64,000 nt of DNA from Bombus terrestris (lineage: Eukaryota > Arthropoda > Insecta > Hymenoptera > Apidae). Position numbers and translations under genes: made by a program. The stretch covers positions 3,100,001-3,164,000 of the forward strand of contig NC_063280.1 in the NCBI RefSeq assembly GCF_910591885.1. The letters run 5' to 3'. The notes under the pieces are model-generated. The model was not told the origin of the DNA, did not search any database, and worked only from the letters and a program-made list of their open reading frames with translations. Positions 40,611-53,234 of the stretch are shown piece by piece; within the stretch, counting starts at the first letter, position 1, and each line of letters opens with the position of its first letter.

Positions 40611-40650
40611 GTACGTATACGCATATACGCGTATAACATATATACACGTA
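40611..40650. repeat. Alternating purine-pyrimidine tract
   Basis: Positions 40611-40635 alternate purine and pyrimidine without a break (GTACGTATACGCATATACGC and onward); after one AA step, 40636-40650 alternate again. Such tracts can adopt Z-DNA. It lies in the CpG-rich region upstream of the gene at 42097. Confidence 0.7.
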
Positions 40651-42096
40651 AGCGCGAATACGCGTTGGTGTGGCATGCACATAAGGACTGTGGACTCGTG
40701 AAATCGTGGTGTGTCGTTTGGTCGCGTGTATCGAAGTGGCTTGTCGCGAAGCGCGCTTACAGAGAGAGATCCAATACTGTGGAAAAGTTGTTGGACAGAC
40801 GGTGAGGGAGAGAGATCAGCGAAAGAGGAGAGGTATCCGTTTTGTTGGACGATTGGCGCGTGGCGAAAACGTTCGACGGTCACTTGGCACGTATGTAGTG
40901 CGATTATTCCCCGGTTATACCGTTTCGTCCTCGTGAAGAAGACATTATTTATGGGTGCATGGATCGGTGGATTTTCACAAGCGAAACAAAAGAGAAAGAT
41001 AGCAAGCAATTTCGAACCAATACGAAGACAGTTCTCTTTGTTCGGACTGCGATACCTCGATAACGATTTGTTCGAATTTTAAATCGTCAGTGAGGACGAT
41101 TACCGGAAGGAAGTTACGTACGTGGACACGAAAGTATCCTGACGTCGTTAAAAGTGCGTGTAAAGGGTGTGAAATGCGTCGCGCTGCAGTTCGATGTTCG
41201 ATCCAGCAGCGGCGGACGACCTGACTTTGTCAGATTGCTTCTTCGTCGCCGTCGTGTACACCTCTCTCGGCTTTAGTCCAACAATGGATCAGCGCAGTTG
41301 TGGTACGCGATTCGAAATTTTCTCCCGGTAGCGGACATAAGACGGTAGAAAGTGATAATTCGTGAGCTTCGTTTTCCGAGCCGCGTTTAATCGCTTCACT
41401 CGGCTGATTAATGCCAAACAGTCAGCGGACATTTCGCGCGTTCCGAATGCGCCATAGATTTTGCACGTTATTGACTTGGTCGATCCGTGCAATCGATAAT
41501 ATTGCATCACGTTAACGAGTTTCATCGGTCGTGTTATTTTTCTCATTTCAATCCGATATGCTTGTACAGTTGAAAAAAAGCGACTAGACAATCCGTATAC
41601 GTAGAAATATATTGAGATACACGTTTTTATTATAACGTATTGCTTCAACTTGTTTATATGTGTAAGAACGATTCTGCGCTTGATATGAAGCGGAGCGGAC
41701 TGTTTCCACCGCAAGAATGATCGACATTTTATCTACCCTTTGTTTCGAATGGTAATCAAGAACTTTTGATATTTATGCGATAATAAATTGAGATAGGTAT
41801 ACGGTTGCAAGAGTTTCGCTTTCATGTTACGTTCTAAGAAGAATCATTTCGAAAACATAGCGGACATTTATGCGAAAGTCAACTAAATGATAAAGTAAGA
41901 GCGGATGTATACGCGCAATATATAGAATTTTGCCGGTCGTTATGACATCACGCGCGAATGCATCGAGCACCGTGAAAACGTGCAGAGATCATCGTGAAAC
42001 GAATTTACATCGGTCTTACGTTCTTTTTAACGATCGTGCGAATAGAAATTGTCAGATATACTATTGTGGCAGAGAAGGTTTTATCGACGCGTAATA

Positions 42097-44390
42097 ATGC
42101 AGCAACACCGAGTAGAAACGCAAATACTCCATGAGGAGCAAATCCTGGAGGCAATAGATCAATTGCGTCGACGAAAGGCGCGACCCGACGCTGATCGCAT
42201 CTGCAACTACTTACTAAGGAAGTTTTCGGTGGATGCACGGGACACCATAGCCGATCTTCATCGGTTAATCGAAGCAGAAAAAGTGATACAGGTCGACTAT
42301 AAGGGTAATACTAGTTACCGAAATGCTTCGAAATGGTCACGGTTACAGCTTTACAAAAATCGACCGGAGGGTTTCGTCAAAGAGAAATTAAACTCCGGGA
42401 TGGTAGCGGGTGCCGTGGCAGAACTCGTTGTCGAGGAGCCAGATTACCTTGATCAAGGTGTACCAGCTTACAGATTGATCGAACAGTTGCTTGATGGTGT
42501 CTCAAATCCTACTTCTAGACGTATGGTAGAAGATTTTCTTGGAAAAGAAGTAGCAAGTGGTAATTTGACGCGTCTTTCTAACGGCAATTACTCGTTGGTG
42601 GCGACGTCTGACATGACAACCACCGCTGAGCCAACACATCGAGAATCTTTTACCCTTGAGAATGGAAACGTGCGACGTAAGGAATTACAAACTGTTTCAT
42701 CAACTACAGGTGGTCTTTATGATTTTGACGAAACAGAAAACCTGACGATTACGGACTCTAGGTCGAATACACCGAGGTCCTCACGTCAGGCAAGCCCCAA
42801 ATCTGATCCACAGATCAGAAAAGAAGAATGTTTCGAAATAATCGTTGGAAGAAACGAAAATACCGAATCATCAGTAGAACACGATTCTTTGAAAGAACGA
42901 GAACCGCAGGAGCCATCGCAAACCTCCGTTGAAGATGTGAAAGAAGACTCAAAAAATACGGATAATCAGACTCATAACCTTAAAAGGTCGTCGAAAGCTG
43001 AGCGTAAACAGCGCCTACTAGTTCGAACAGACGATCCTATGGATATAGAAATCAAATTTGAGGACTATCAAAAAGATAATAAAGAAGAAATAAATTCGCA
43101 AAAAGAAAAGAGAGAAGAGACTGGACATTTGAGCGAAGAACGAGAGGACGAGGATGCGGGGAGAAGTTCCACCAATCCTTCTCCTACACCATCCAACACT
43201 AATGTTGGAGGCTTTCGTAGTGCTCGTAGAAAGGTATGTACCTTTTCTATTTTTTAAATATAATTGATTGCTTAAGGTTCTTAATTCGACTTGTATATAT
43301 TGAAAAAATTGAAAATACAATTTCTTTCCAGAGAGCAAAAAAAGTATTTGATCCCTCTGACAATAATCTTGTAAAAAGAAAACGTGGGAGACAACCAGGC
43401 TCGCAAAATAAATCTTCTATACCTCAAGAATCGCAAGATTCTTCTAAAACAACTGTTAAGGATGGACCTTGTAGACAATGTAGTCTTTGTGCCAAAGAAA
43501 AACAAGAAACTTTAGTTGCTTGTCGTGATTGTACTGTACGAGGTATTACCATATTTGAAAATATAATAAATGTTTTAAATTAATGATTTAATATATTTTC
43601 ATTTATTTATAGCACATCCAAGTTGTATTTATAGTCCAGAAGAAATGGTTCAAAAAGCAGGTAGCAATTGGCAATGTGAACGTTGCAAGAGTTGTACAAT
43701 ATGTTGTGAAACCTCAGATGCTGTAAGTAGATTATAAAAAATATATTAACAACTTTTTCCCAATTGTAATATAGCCTGATTTTACAGGGACCACTTGCAA
43801 CATGTTTTACTTGTGATGATGCTTACCATTATTATTGCCATACGCCACGTATAATAATTCCTAAATCAAATTCAAAGTGGCAATGCAATGATTGTGTTCA
43901 AAAACAATATAAAACAAATATAAACCAGAATATTAATCTGGTTACTAGCAGGCCTGATACGCCATCGAATCCTCCTGTGTTACCTCCAGTTCTAAGTCCT
44001 CAAGTTTCTCCTGCTAGAGGATCTTCCGACCAAATGGAAGATGATGGTCCAAGAGATGGAATTGATCCAAATATACCTGATGCTTCTAATTGGACATCTG
44101 AACAAGTGTATCAATATTTTGCAAGACTTTTTCCAAAAGAAGCAGAAGTATTCAGACAACAGGTACTTTTTTTTGTTTCCAAAAAAAACTTGTGTTATCT
44201 AGTATCTATTATTAAATATTTCATATATTGATATGTATTTCAGGATATTGATGGCAGTTCTTTATTATTATTGAAACGGTCTGATGTGTTAAGTGGACTT
44301 GATTTACTTCTAGGTCCAGCATTAAAAATATATAGACATGTATTAAAATTACAAGTGCGAAGAGATGATCCAAAACTTTATTGGCTGTAA
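42097..44390 (+). CDS. Winged-helix, double PHD finger, SAM-domain chromatin reader (KAT6/SAMD1-like)
   Basis: Exons are 42097-43233, 43332-43542, 43613-43722, 43788-44162 and 44244-44390, 1980 bases (659 aa). The ATG at 42097 is the first in frame. Residues about 9-75 (EEQILEAIDQLRRRKARP, RICNYLL) match the SAMD1-like winged helix at the N-terminus of KAT6A/B, which binds unmethylated CpG DNA. Residues about 95-175 may form a second winged helix. An AT-hook-like KRKRGRQPG follows (394-402). Residues 426-530 form a tandem PHD (DPF) module of Cys pairs with HPSC and YHYYC zinc ligands, as in KAT6/DPF acyl-lysine readers. A SAM domain (about 584-652) ends the protein. There is no MYST acetyltransferase. 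It is probably a nuclear adaptor that recruits partners through SAM polymerisation. Low-complexity acidic linkers separate the domains. Confidence 0.93.
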
Positions 44391-46640
44391 ATGCTTTAAT
44401 TACTTAGGGTAATATTTAAACAAAGATAATTATACTGTACAAATTGATTCCTTTTATATTTAAGAATTAAATATTTTTTTGATTCAGGATACTTTTTTAT
44501 ACTGTACATATTGTGGTTATCTTGAATTAAAAAAATAATTCTTTATCATAGAAAACTTCAAACTAACGTAAAAAATAATAAAAGAATTTCAAAATAGTTA
44601 TTTGTTTTTTGTACACAATTTTTTGCATTAAATAGATTAAATGACTTACTATTAATGTAAACCTTTATTATTGCAGTAGAATATACTTACGTTCGATGAT
44701 TGTAATCAACATTTTAAAAGGTGCTAATCTTGTCACTTGTTACGTGTTGAAGTTAACGCCCTGTCTCATAATAAGAATTCTAAAAATTGTTCTGTTTGAA
44801 TAAAATAGTGCGAATATGGAGTATAATAAAAAGTACTATTTGCATACCTTATCTTTTTTTTTATTTTTGCAGTGTATAATGAGATAATAAATATTAATAC
44901 AATAAATTAGCACTATCATATGTAAGGAACATGATACTTTGGTTTGAAATACACTTTCTTATCCTTTAATTATATTAATAATTACAGCATATTGCATCTT
45001 ATGTAAATAAAGAAATATTTAACTTCAATTTCCATTACAATTTTCATAACATATTAAAGTTCCGAATATTTCTGACAATTTTTCAAAGACTTATAATTAC
45101 TTTAGCTTTCGATATCGATATTAAACATTAAAAAATGTTTCCTCGTTTTTTATAGAGCAAATTTTGAAATCAATTCCTATAATGATATACAAGACACATA
45201 AAACTTGTTTATAAACTAGTTCATCAAAAAATTTATAGCATTAATGTATCATCTTAACATCATATTTGTAACATTTACACCAATATATATCAATATTTAT
45301 TCTGAATAAAACCATGATATATTTTATCACTTTAACGTTACAGTAATACAAAAAGATATTACTTTTTAAAACATAAATACACTAATAATTGTGTAACTAT
45401 TTCATTGACCCTTTATTTTAAATTACATTAAATTGTTAAACATTGCATATTCAATAATTCATAATATTCTACTAAAGGATAAAGACATTGTGACATTTTT
45501 AATTATTTTTAAGTAATGTCTTACATTGGTTACATAATTATATATTAATTTTAGTTTGTTGAGAAAAAATATGAAATTTATATATTACTGCATAATGTAG
45601 TTGACATGTACTATCGAAAAGCCTCAAACCATATTTCAATAATTACAATGACATAAGATATCATGTATTTAAATGATACAACATAATATCATACATAATG
45701 TTTTAGAGTTTCTTCAACTATACATTGTATCATATTTGTTTTTATAATTGCAATATTTCACATTTTCCTATGTAAAATAAAAGTTGAGATAAGTTGATAA
45801 AATAAATTTTTAACTATAATTTTTACAAATACATACCCTTTTACTCCAAAATTCATCTTTATAATTTTAAACTTCACTATATTATAATATAGGATATAAA
45901 AGATACAAAAGAATACATGCATGCATTAAATATACAAACATCTTGAAACAAGCTGATTGTACTTAAATGTAAAATAAAATTTATCATTATTAAAATGAAT
46001 AACCAATATAAGAACAATAAAACAAAACTTCCCAAAAGCAATTGCTTTCGATGATCATACATAAATTTTCTTATATTTATACATTATATTTAACAAAATA
46101 ATATATTGATACAAATACAAAAGTTTTCAATCCTTACTCAATTATTAATAAAGTACATAATTTGCAGTCTTATACATGTGCATATACCTTTTTACTTTGC
46201 AAGTTTTATTTCAATACTGATTTCAGTTACTTTATCTATTGGGAAAAGAAGAATAATAAGATCTGTTATTATAAAAAACAATGTTATTCTGTACAAAATA
46301 ATTTTATCATATATCACCATTTATTCAACCATAAATTTTCCCCACAAAATATTTTATTACCTATTTTATCATATATTTTGATTTTGATTTTCATATGTAT
46401 GTTTCAAAATCTCAACTAACTTTTTAGTCTTATTTTTATACACATATATTCTTAGAAGATTATTTTTCGTCTATGAATAATTTTGTTGAAAATTGAAAGT
46501 GCAGATACTTCTTAATAATTATAGTATTCACAACAATCTATGATACATAATATAAACAATTTCTTGAAAACGGCGTTATCATACTGAAATTTCAATGACC
46601 TTCAAAATTATTGAAAAAATTATAAAGTTAAAAGTCCTAG
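44391..46640. other. AT-rich intergenic region between convergent genes
   Basis: Probably contains the 3' UTR of the plus-strand chromatin-reader gene on the left and the minus-strand TMEM59 homologue on the right. Several AATAAA hexamers occur on both strands. No coding or RNA gene is seen. Confidence 0.6.
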
Positions 46641-48084
46641 CTAAACTTTGATATTAATTTCTGCAGGATCTACACTATCAAAATATTTTGGCGGAGGCTG
46701 TTTATGAAATGGTGCTTCGTGTACATATAATGTAGCTGTTGGAGAAATATCAGATTTTTCAATAAGTATTTCTTTAAAAGGATCAGTGGTTTTTTCTGGA
46801 TATAAACATAACCAAAATGCAGACAATGCTGTTGCTGCAATAGCAGAGGCTAAAAGCCAATGTGGTAGTCCAATATGTTTCGAGGCACATTGAAGCCAAT
46901 CAGATCCAGGTACTGAAGCTGATTGGTCATTTTCTCCAGAGTAGTCTGACGGTACACCATAATCCACTGTCTATCATATCATGATCAATCAAATTTATAT
47001 GACTTATAATAAATAAATATATTCTACATAAAGTGAATTTCCAAACAGGATAAATATCAAAAACAGAATATATATTATGATTAAAATAGAATAAATTAAA
47101 AAAATAGAAATATTAAATTAACAAGAAACTTTTGTTTCATTGAATTATATATATATATATTTAGTTTCATTGATATATTCAATAAATAATTAAAATTTTA
47201 TCATTTAAATTTTTATTATAAAATACACAGTTAAAAACTTACCCCAGCATCTAATGGAACAGTCTTAATATATGTCTGTGGCAATTTAAATCCATTAAAA
47301 TCCCACCATCCTGGAAAAAGTTCCTTCCGCAAACCTGGATCACTCAAAATATCATTTTCAGGTATATCAGGTGACATTACAAATAAGTTGGAATCTACAC
47401 CTTCCTCTATATAGACATCAATAGAAAATAGTGATAACAAATCTGAAACACGTTGTTTGGCCATGAAATCACAACCAGTGCTACATGCATAGCGATCTTG
47501 AGGAGCTGTATATGCTTCTGTACATGCTACAACAAAATGAAGAAATAATTTATTTAGAAATTTATTAGTTACAATAATCTTATGTAATTTTTTAGGAAGT
47601 AATTTACATCATAAAAAATATTTTTAGTCAGCATGCAAAAATAATCTTTTAAATTAATAATTATATGAAATATTATTCTATAATTAAAATTAGATTTAGT
47701 TTTAATTTAAATGCTATTATAATCATTATATGCTTTACATACAAGCTTCACAGGCATCCCTAGTACCATTTAAACTGTTTGGTTCTAATCCATAATGTAA
47801 ATCCACTAAATTGAAGAATCTACACCCTCGCTGACAGCATGATTTGACATATTTACTCTAGAATTAATGAACGTCATCGTCATCATTAATGTATCAGTTC
47901 ATAATATGTAACTTATAAACATATATTTGTTGATAACGCGTACATTTGTAAAAGATAATGGTGTTTTTTCGCACAAGTTAATGCACGGATCTTCTCGATT
48001 TACAAGACTACAAAACATATCACCACGTACAAGACTTATAATAAATAATAACAGCAACGAAATAATTCCCTTTTCTTTTCTCAT
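46641..48084 (-). CDS. Tmem59: TMEM59 homologue (single-pass membrane protein)
   Basis: Exons are 48084-47944, 47857-47743, 47526-47243 and 46970-46641, 870 bases (289 aa). Residues 1-21 form a signal peptide. The luminal part has the TMEM59 cysteine pattern: PCINLC, CCQRGCR, and CTEAYTAPQDRYACSTGC. One membrane segment spans about 214-237 (LLASAIAATALSAFWLCLY). The last exon had two possible acceptors; the one giving T-V-D-Y keeps the frame of the membrane segment. Vertebrate TMEM59 acts in Golgi/endosomal trafficking, glycosylation of cargo, Wnt receptor clustering and autophagy through ATG16L1. The cytosolic tail here has a PPKY (PPxY, residues 273-276) motif that could bind WW-domain ubiquitin ligases. 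I do not see the ATG16L1-binding motif of the vertebrate tail. Confidence 0.9.
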
Positions 48085-49461
48085 CTCAGAGAACTGTTGT
48101 GTTCTGTATTCTATAAAAGAGTATTTAGCGTATCAATCAAAATAATTCGTTAGATGAAGAGACTTCACTGAGAGAAGGTTGATAGCTCCTCGAATAATCG
48201 AATAAATATCGATTTAATTATGGTGGGAATGCGTCGCATTGGTCGACATGTTTGCCGTCTATAAGAATCGACCAATATTATTTTTCAGAATTATAAATGC
48301 ATATCATTCGCTAATCTGTAACATTTTCTATGCATTAGTAAAATTATGAATAAAAGCTTCATACGAGCTTCATAAAATATTATCCTATGTTAGTAACTTT
48401 TTATTAAACCAAAATCTTTCTTTAAAATTTGAAGTTATGATATATTATATTACAAAGATACATTATGATTTCTTTTTTGCAAATTTTATTTTTAAATTCT
48501 AGATTAACAGTAGTACTGAAAAAAATTACTAAAGATAAAAAACAGCGTAAACTACATATAGGAAATTAAGACAAATACTGTAATGTTTGTCAATGTTGAT
48601 TTAATTGTTGAGATAAAATGTTGAAATAATTAAGAATAAATTATTTTCAATTATTATATATTTTGTTTTTTTTTATCTATCAAAAATTCACTAGAAATAT
48701 TAACATATTAGAAATATTAACATATAACATATAACAAAGATCTTAAGAAAAAAACTAAATGTTATTATTCTTTATTTAATATAGATTCAAGTAAAATTCC
48801 TTTTTTATGATATTTGAATTGCGATAGCGATATCTCGATAATACAATCTAATTCGATACATATCGTGAGCTTATGACGTATATAAAATTTGTAGGATTTG
48901 AAGCAATTACGAGGAGTTTCGTGTTTCATCAACCTTTTATCAGTGGCACTTAGTAGTAATTTTCTGATTGACGATACGTGACGTTTCTAGATAACTAATC
49001 GTAAGTAGACACTGTCGTATGCGGGGTTATCATTTTATATCGAATATAGTAAAAGTACGTGTGCAAAAATTCTTCGAACATTAATATAAATTCTAATTTA
49101 TATAAGTTTTCAACCTATCATTTTTGTGTTACTATTAAAAATCTTTAAAAATAACTGAAGTAAGTAATACATTTTTGTCTTAGATATAATGGATGAATTT
49201 CTTTTTGCTCGATAATGACAATATATATATATAAAAATTCAAATCTTAATCTTTCGATGAAACTATTAAAAAAAGAAAAAATGGCATTTATTATAACATG
49301 AACATGATGTAATTGAAATCAAATTAAGACAATCATTAACAAATCATATATATGATTAATGGTAATGTGCCAAATCTTATTGTCAATAATATCCTGTTAT
49401 CTAAAATCCATTTCATTCAATAAAAATTACTGTTAATTATATAATAAATGCATTTAGCAAG
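48085..49461. other. Upstream region between divergent TMEM59 and cystathionine gamma-lyase genes
   Basis: AT-rich and without coding exons. A GC-richer patch next to 48.1-48.3 kb is the likely TMEM59 promoter; another at 48.8-49.05 kb may hold the start of the lyase transcript. The sequence TTTAGCAAG just before the ATG at 49462 looks like an acceptor, so a 5' UTR intron is possible. A small tandem duplication lies near 48.69-48.73 kb. Confidence 0.5.
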
Positions 49462-51429
49462 ATGTCAACAGAAACGGGTTTTGCCACAAAAGCTATTCAT
49501 GCTGGACAAGATCCATTACAATGGAATCATTGGGAAGTAGTACCTCCTATTATAATGTCCACTACTTTTCGTCAGGATGGACCTGGGAAAACTAAGGTAA
49601 ATGCATTTTATTTTAAAACTAAGTTAGTTTCAGTGATATTTTATAAATTATCAATGTATCTTATGGTATTATAACATAATGAAAATGTGAGTACTTATAT
49701 AAACTATACATAAATTAAACAATTTTTAATTTGTAAAATTAATACCAATTGTATTATCAAATAACTATTAATCATAGCTGATAAAAATCTTAAACAGTTA
49801 AATTTTATATACTTACTATTTCGGTCATTATTTTATCATTTATTAATGTTATATGTTATATTAAATTCTAGGGTTATGAGTATGGAAGAAGTAACAATCC
49901 CACAAGAAATGTTTTACAAACTTGTTTAGCTGCTCTAGAAAATGGAAAATATGCATTAACTTTCGCATCAGGTTTAGGTGCTACAACAGTAGTAACTTCA
50001 TTATTAAATGCAGGAGATCATATTATATCTACAGATGATATTTATGGTGGAACTAATCGTTTTTTCCAAAAATGTTTATGCAGACAAAATAATACAGTTA
50101 CATTTGTAGATATGTTAGATATTAATAATGTTATAACCAATATAAAACCTAATACAAAGGTGTGGAGAAATTTTGAAGTTTTATTTTTTATAATATTAAT
50201 TATAATAATAAACAAATTTTGATATTGTTTAAGACATATGAATTATACATTTATATTTTTTAGATGGTTTGGTTAGAAACACCAACTAATCCTCTACTAA
50301 AGTTAGTTGATATTCAGGCTGTTGTTCAAGCAGTCAAACAAAAAAATGCTGAAATTATTGTAGTAGTAGATAATACTTTCCTAACATGTTATTTCCAGGT
50401 GGGTAGTACATCTTATTTACCATTGTAACATGATTACGTAATTTATGTTATATATTTTTTATAGAAACCATTAAATTTTGGAGCAGATATTGTAATATAT
50501 TCTCTAACGAAGTATATGAATGGACATTCAGATGTTATTATGGGTGCAACAATTACAAATAGAGATGATCTAGCACAAAGACTTGCATTTCTTCAAAATG
50601 GTACTTTTGAATTACATTCCTAATATTTCTTTAATTTTAGTTTTAATTAATTCCCTATATAATTTCCAATTTTTATGTTAGCTATGGGTGTTGTTCCATC
50701 TCCTGTAGATTGTTCTTTGGTTAATCGGAGTTTAAAAACTCTGGAAATTAGAATGCAGCAACATATGAAAAATGGGTTAGCAGTTGCACAATTTTTAGAA
50801 TCGCATCCTTGTGTAGAAAAAGTAATCCATCCATGTATGTATTAGTACTACTATATTAACTACTACTATATTAACTACTACTACTATATTAAATAGTATG
50901 TATTATGACGTATTAAATTTATGACTTTTATATGTTTTAACATTTAATACAATTTTAGAAAAATGTAACACAATATTCGCTACGATTAGATAGTATGTAA
51001 CTGATACCTTTCATCATCTTGTAAAATGTAAAATTTGATTGTAGACCTTCCCTCACATCCACAGCATGAACTTGCTCTTAAACAAACTTCTGGTCATAGT
51101 GGAATGGTTTCATTTTATCTAAAAGGTGATGCCAGCAAATTTTTAAAGGCCTTAAAAGTATTTACATTAGCAGAATCACTTGGTGGTTATGAATCTCTTG
51201 CTGAATTACCGTGAGTAAATGGTAGTTTATCATCAATACATATAAGTCTTTCCACCATTTTTATTGTTTTAATTTCTTGCGTAGGTGCGTGATGACTCAT
51301 GCTTCAGTACCTGAAGAAGCTAGAGCAACATTAGGCATTACTGATAAGTTAATTCGTTTATCTATTGGTCTTGAAACAGAACTAGATCTTTTAGCTGACC
51401 TTGATCAAGCTCTTAAAGTTAGTTTGTAA
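49462..51429 (+). CDS. Cth: Cystathionine gamma-lyase
   Basis: PLP enzyme of the transsulfuration pathway, cleaving cystathionine to cysteine, 2-oxobutyrate and ammonia in the cytosol; also a source of H2S. Exons are 49462-49596, 49872-50159, 50264-50398, 50465-50600, 50682-50834, 51045-51210 and 51285-51429, 1158 bases (385 aa), close to the usual about 400. The N-terminus FATKAIHAGQDPLQW, the YGRSNNPTR segment, the PLP-contacting TFASGLGATT, the VWLETPTNP loop, the VVVDNTF aspartate and the PLP Schiff-base lysine in YSLTKYMNGHSD (Lys202) are all present, as is the C-terminal SLGGYESL and LIRLSIGLE. All introns are small. No missing key residue. Confidence 0.97.
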
Positions 51430-52194
51430 ACATGTTGATTGCCGGATGATTTTCTACGTAATACTTTACTAAAAAAAAAAAGTTGTTCAAGCACTTCGTG
51501 GTGCATTTAATATTTTAAACTATAACTATTAGAAATAGTAAAAATTTTATGAATAATTTTTTATTTAATTTACATCTAATTAATTCTGATGTTAACATAA
51601 TGCCAGTCATCATAGCAATCAATGTGTTAATATAGTAGGAGCCAACTTAATTTACTATGATAGAAAATTATGACACTATACATGTTATCTTTTGAATTTA
51701 ATTAATATTTTGATTTTAATTAATATTTGATTGATTTTAATTAATATTTTGGGAAGGATATATTGCCATTCATATTTTAACATTCCACACTACACTGATG
51801 TTCGTATGTTTCATAATGTACATTATTATATGTACACCATTTATTCTAATAGTGCTGTATCCTGTAATATTTTTATATCATCTATTCTTTGCATGAAAAA
51901 ATTGTATAACGTTGTACAATACCCATTGAATTTAGAGGATTTTAGACAATTGTATATTAATATTTTTAAACTGTGTATAAAAATAATGATACAAAAATAA
52001 TAGTGATCAAAGAAACTTAAATACAATTATAAATTAAGGAATTTATCGTTTTTTACATTTTTTAATAAGATAAAAAATTATTCTTAAAATTTTGTTAATC
52101 TTGTATTAAATCAGTAATATTTTACATACATATATGTTAATCTGTCAAGAAATAAATTATTCCTTTCTTACGATATACTCATTGTATACGACAA
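51430..52194. other. AT-rich intergenic region, 3' of the lyase gene
   Basis: Probable 3' UTR followed by AT-rich DNA with short repeated TTTAATTAATATTT blocks near 51.70-51.75 kb. No gene is supported. Confidence 0.55.
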
Positions 52195-52560
52195 AACTTT
52201 TATTCGACCAATCGCGGGGAGACGCAATCGCGAAGAAACACGTCAACGGGAGTCGTAAATTCTTGTTACGATTATACGAATCGACACCGCGAGTAGATTG
52301 ATCCCCTGATTTCCGTTAAGATAATAGGGGTGGTTGAAATGATATAACTCCGTGATTAACAGTGTTATAAATTATGTATTTCCCAACAACTTAGTAGAAT
52401 CAGACTATTTAGTAACGTCGCTGATTGTGAGTATGAGAACTGCCTTGATCTTGATCAGATTTTGAGATATGACAATCTGATAGATGAAGGCCCTCGTGTT
52501 GTAATAGAAGTGGCGATTGATCAGACCAGACTTTGACTCGCCTTGGTTGTGACTGGTAGA

Positions 52561-52675
52561 ACTCCTTGAATGTGAGTGCTAGAACTTCTTGAATGTGAGT
52601 GTTAGCACTCCTTGACGGTGAATGTTAGAACTTCTTGAATGTGAGTGTAAGCACTTCTTGAATGTGACTGTTCGT
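52561..52675. repeat. 23-bp tandem repeat, five units
   Basis: Five consecutive 23-bp units share the core CTTGAATGTGAGTGTTAG with a few substitutions; the third unit reads CTTGACGGTGAATG. Related sequence continues weakly to the left. The array lies inside the GC-shifted segment. Confidence 0.85.
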
Positions 52676-53234
52676 TGGTTATGAGAACCAGTAGAGTTGA
52701 CCCTCCTGATGGCGTAGAAGCAGTAGTAGAAGTCGTAGCAATCGGAGCCGTGGGAACAGTAAGAACAGTGAAGTTCGTTCTGATGCGATTACGGAGGAAA
52801 ACTCGGTATGGGTGTGCCCTTTGAACGAAGAACGCGGATTCGTTGCTCACATTTTTAGTTAGGAAAGTGAGGGCAATGATCCGCGTTGCCGATTGATTAT
52901 AACCAATGTTGGGAATGAAGATAGGAGGAAGAAGCCTACTACCAACGTGGTTCATGGGCGACATTGTTTATGGGAAAAACTAGCTTTTCCGTTAGACAAC
53001 TATTTGGTTTTTCTCATTAGGTAACTACCTGCTTTCTCCGTAATTTGTAAGAATGTACAATAGACCTAAGGACTGTTTTATGTACCAGCTATAAAACAAA
53101 AATACTTGCCGGATTAAAGGTTCCTGCAAGCTAATAAGATTCGGTTTATAGTGGGGCCTTAGGTTTATTGAGAGTTTCTCTAACGGGGCTTGGGCCTTGG
53201 TGGTCAAACAATGAAGGACGTCACGTGGACCTTT

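Larger units (their letters stand above)
38900..42096. other. Intergenic DNA and CpG-rich 5' region of the next gene
   Basis: After the 3' UTR, the DNA becomes GC/CpG-rich at 39.34-39.45 kb (with TACGTCAC, a CRE-like site) and again from about 39.83 to 41.3 kb. Many open frames overlap there on both strands and none resembles a protein, so I read it as promoter and 5' UTR of the gene starting at 42097. A short upstream frame (ATG 41284, 15 codons) may be a uORF. From 41.3 kb the DNA turns AT-rich again. 5' UTR introns cannot be placed. Confidence 0.5.

Noticed and set aside
39758..41082. Cluster of overlapping open frames on both strands upstream of the winged-helix/PHD/SAM gene
   Set aside because: Mutually overlapping, no domain or splice logic; explained by CpG-rich composition of a promoter and 5' UTR.
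46967..46971. Acceptor at the CAG that gives a W-I-M-V start for the last TMEM59 exon
   Set aside because: It would put the exon in a frame without the membrane segment; the TAG acceptor giving T-V-D-Y keeps phase with the upstream exon and the full tail.
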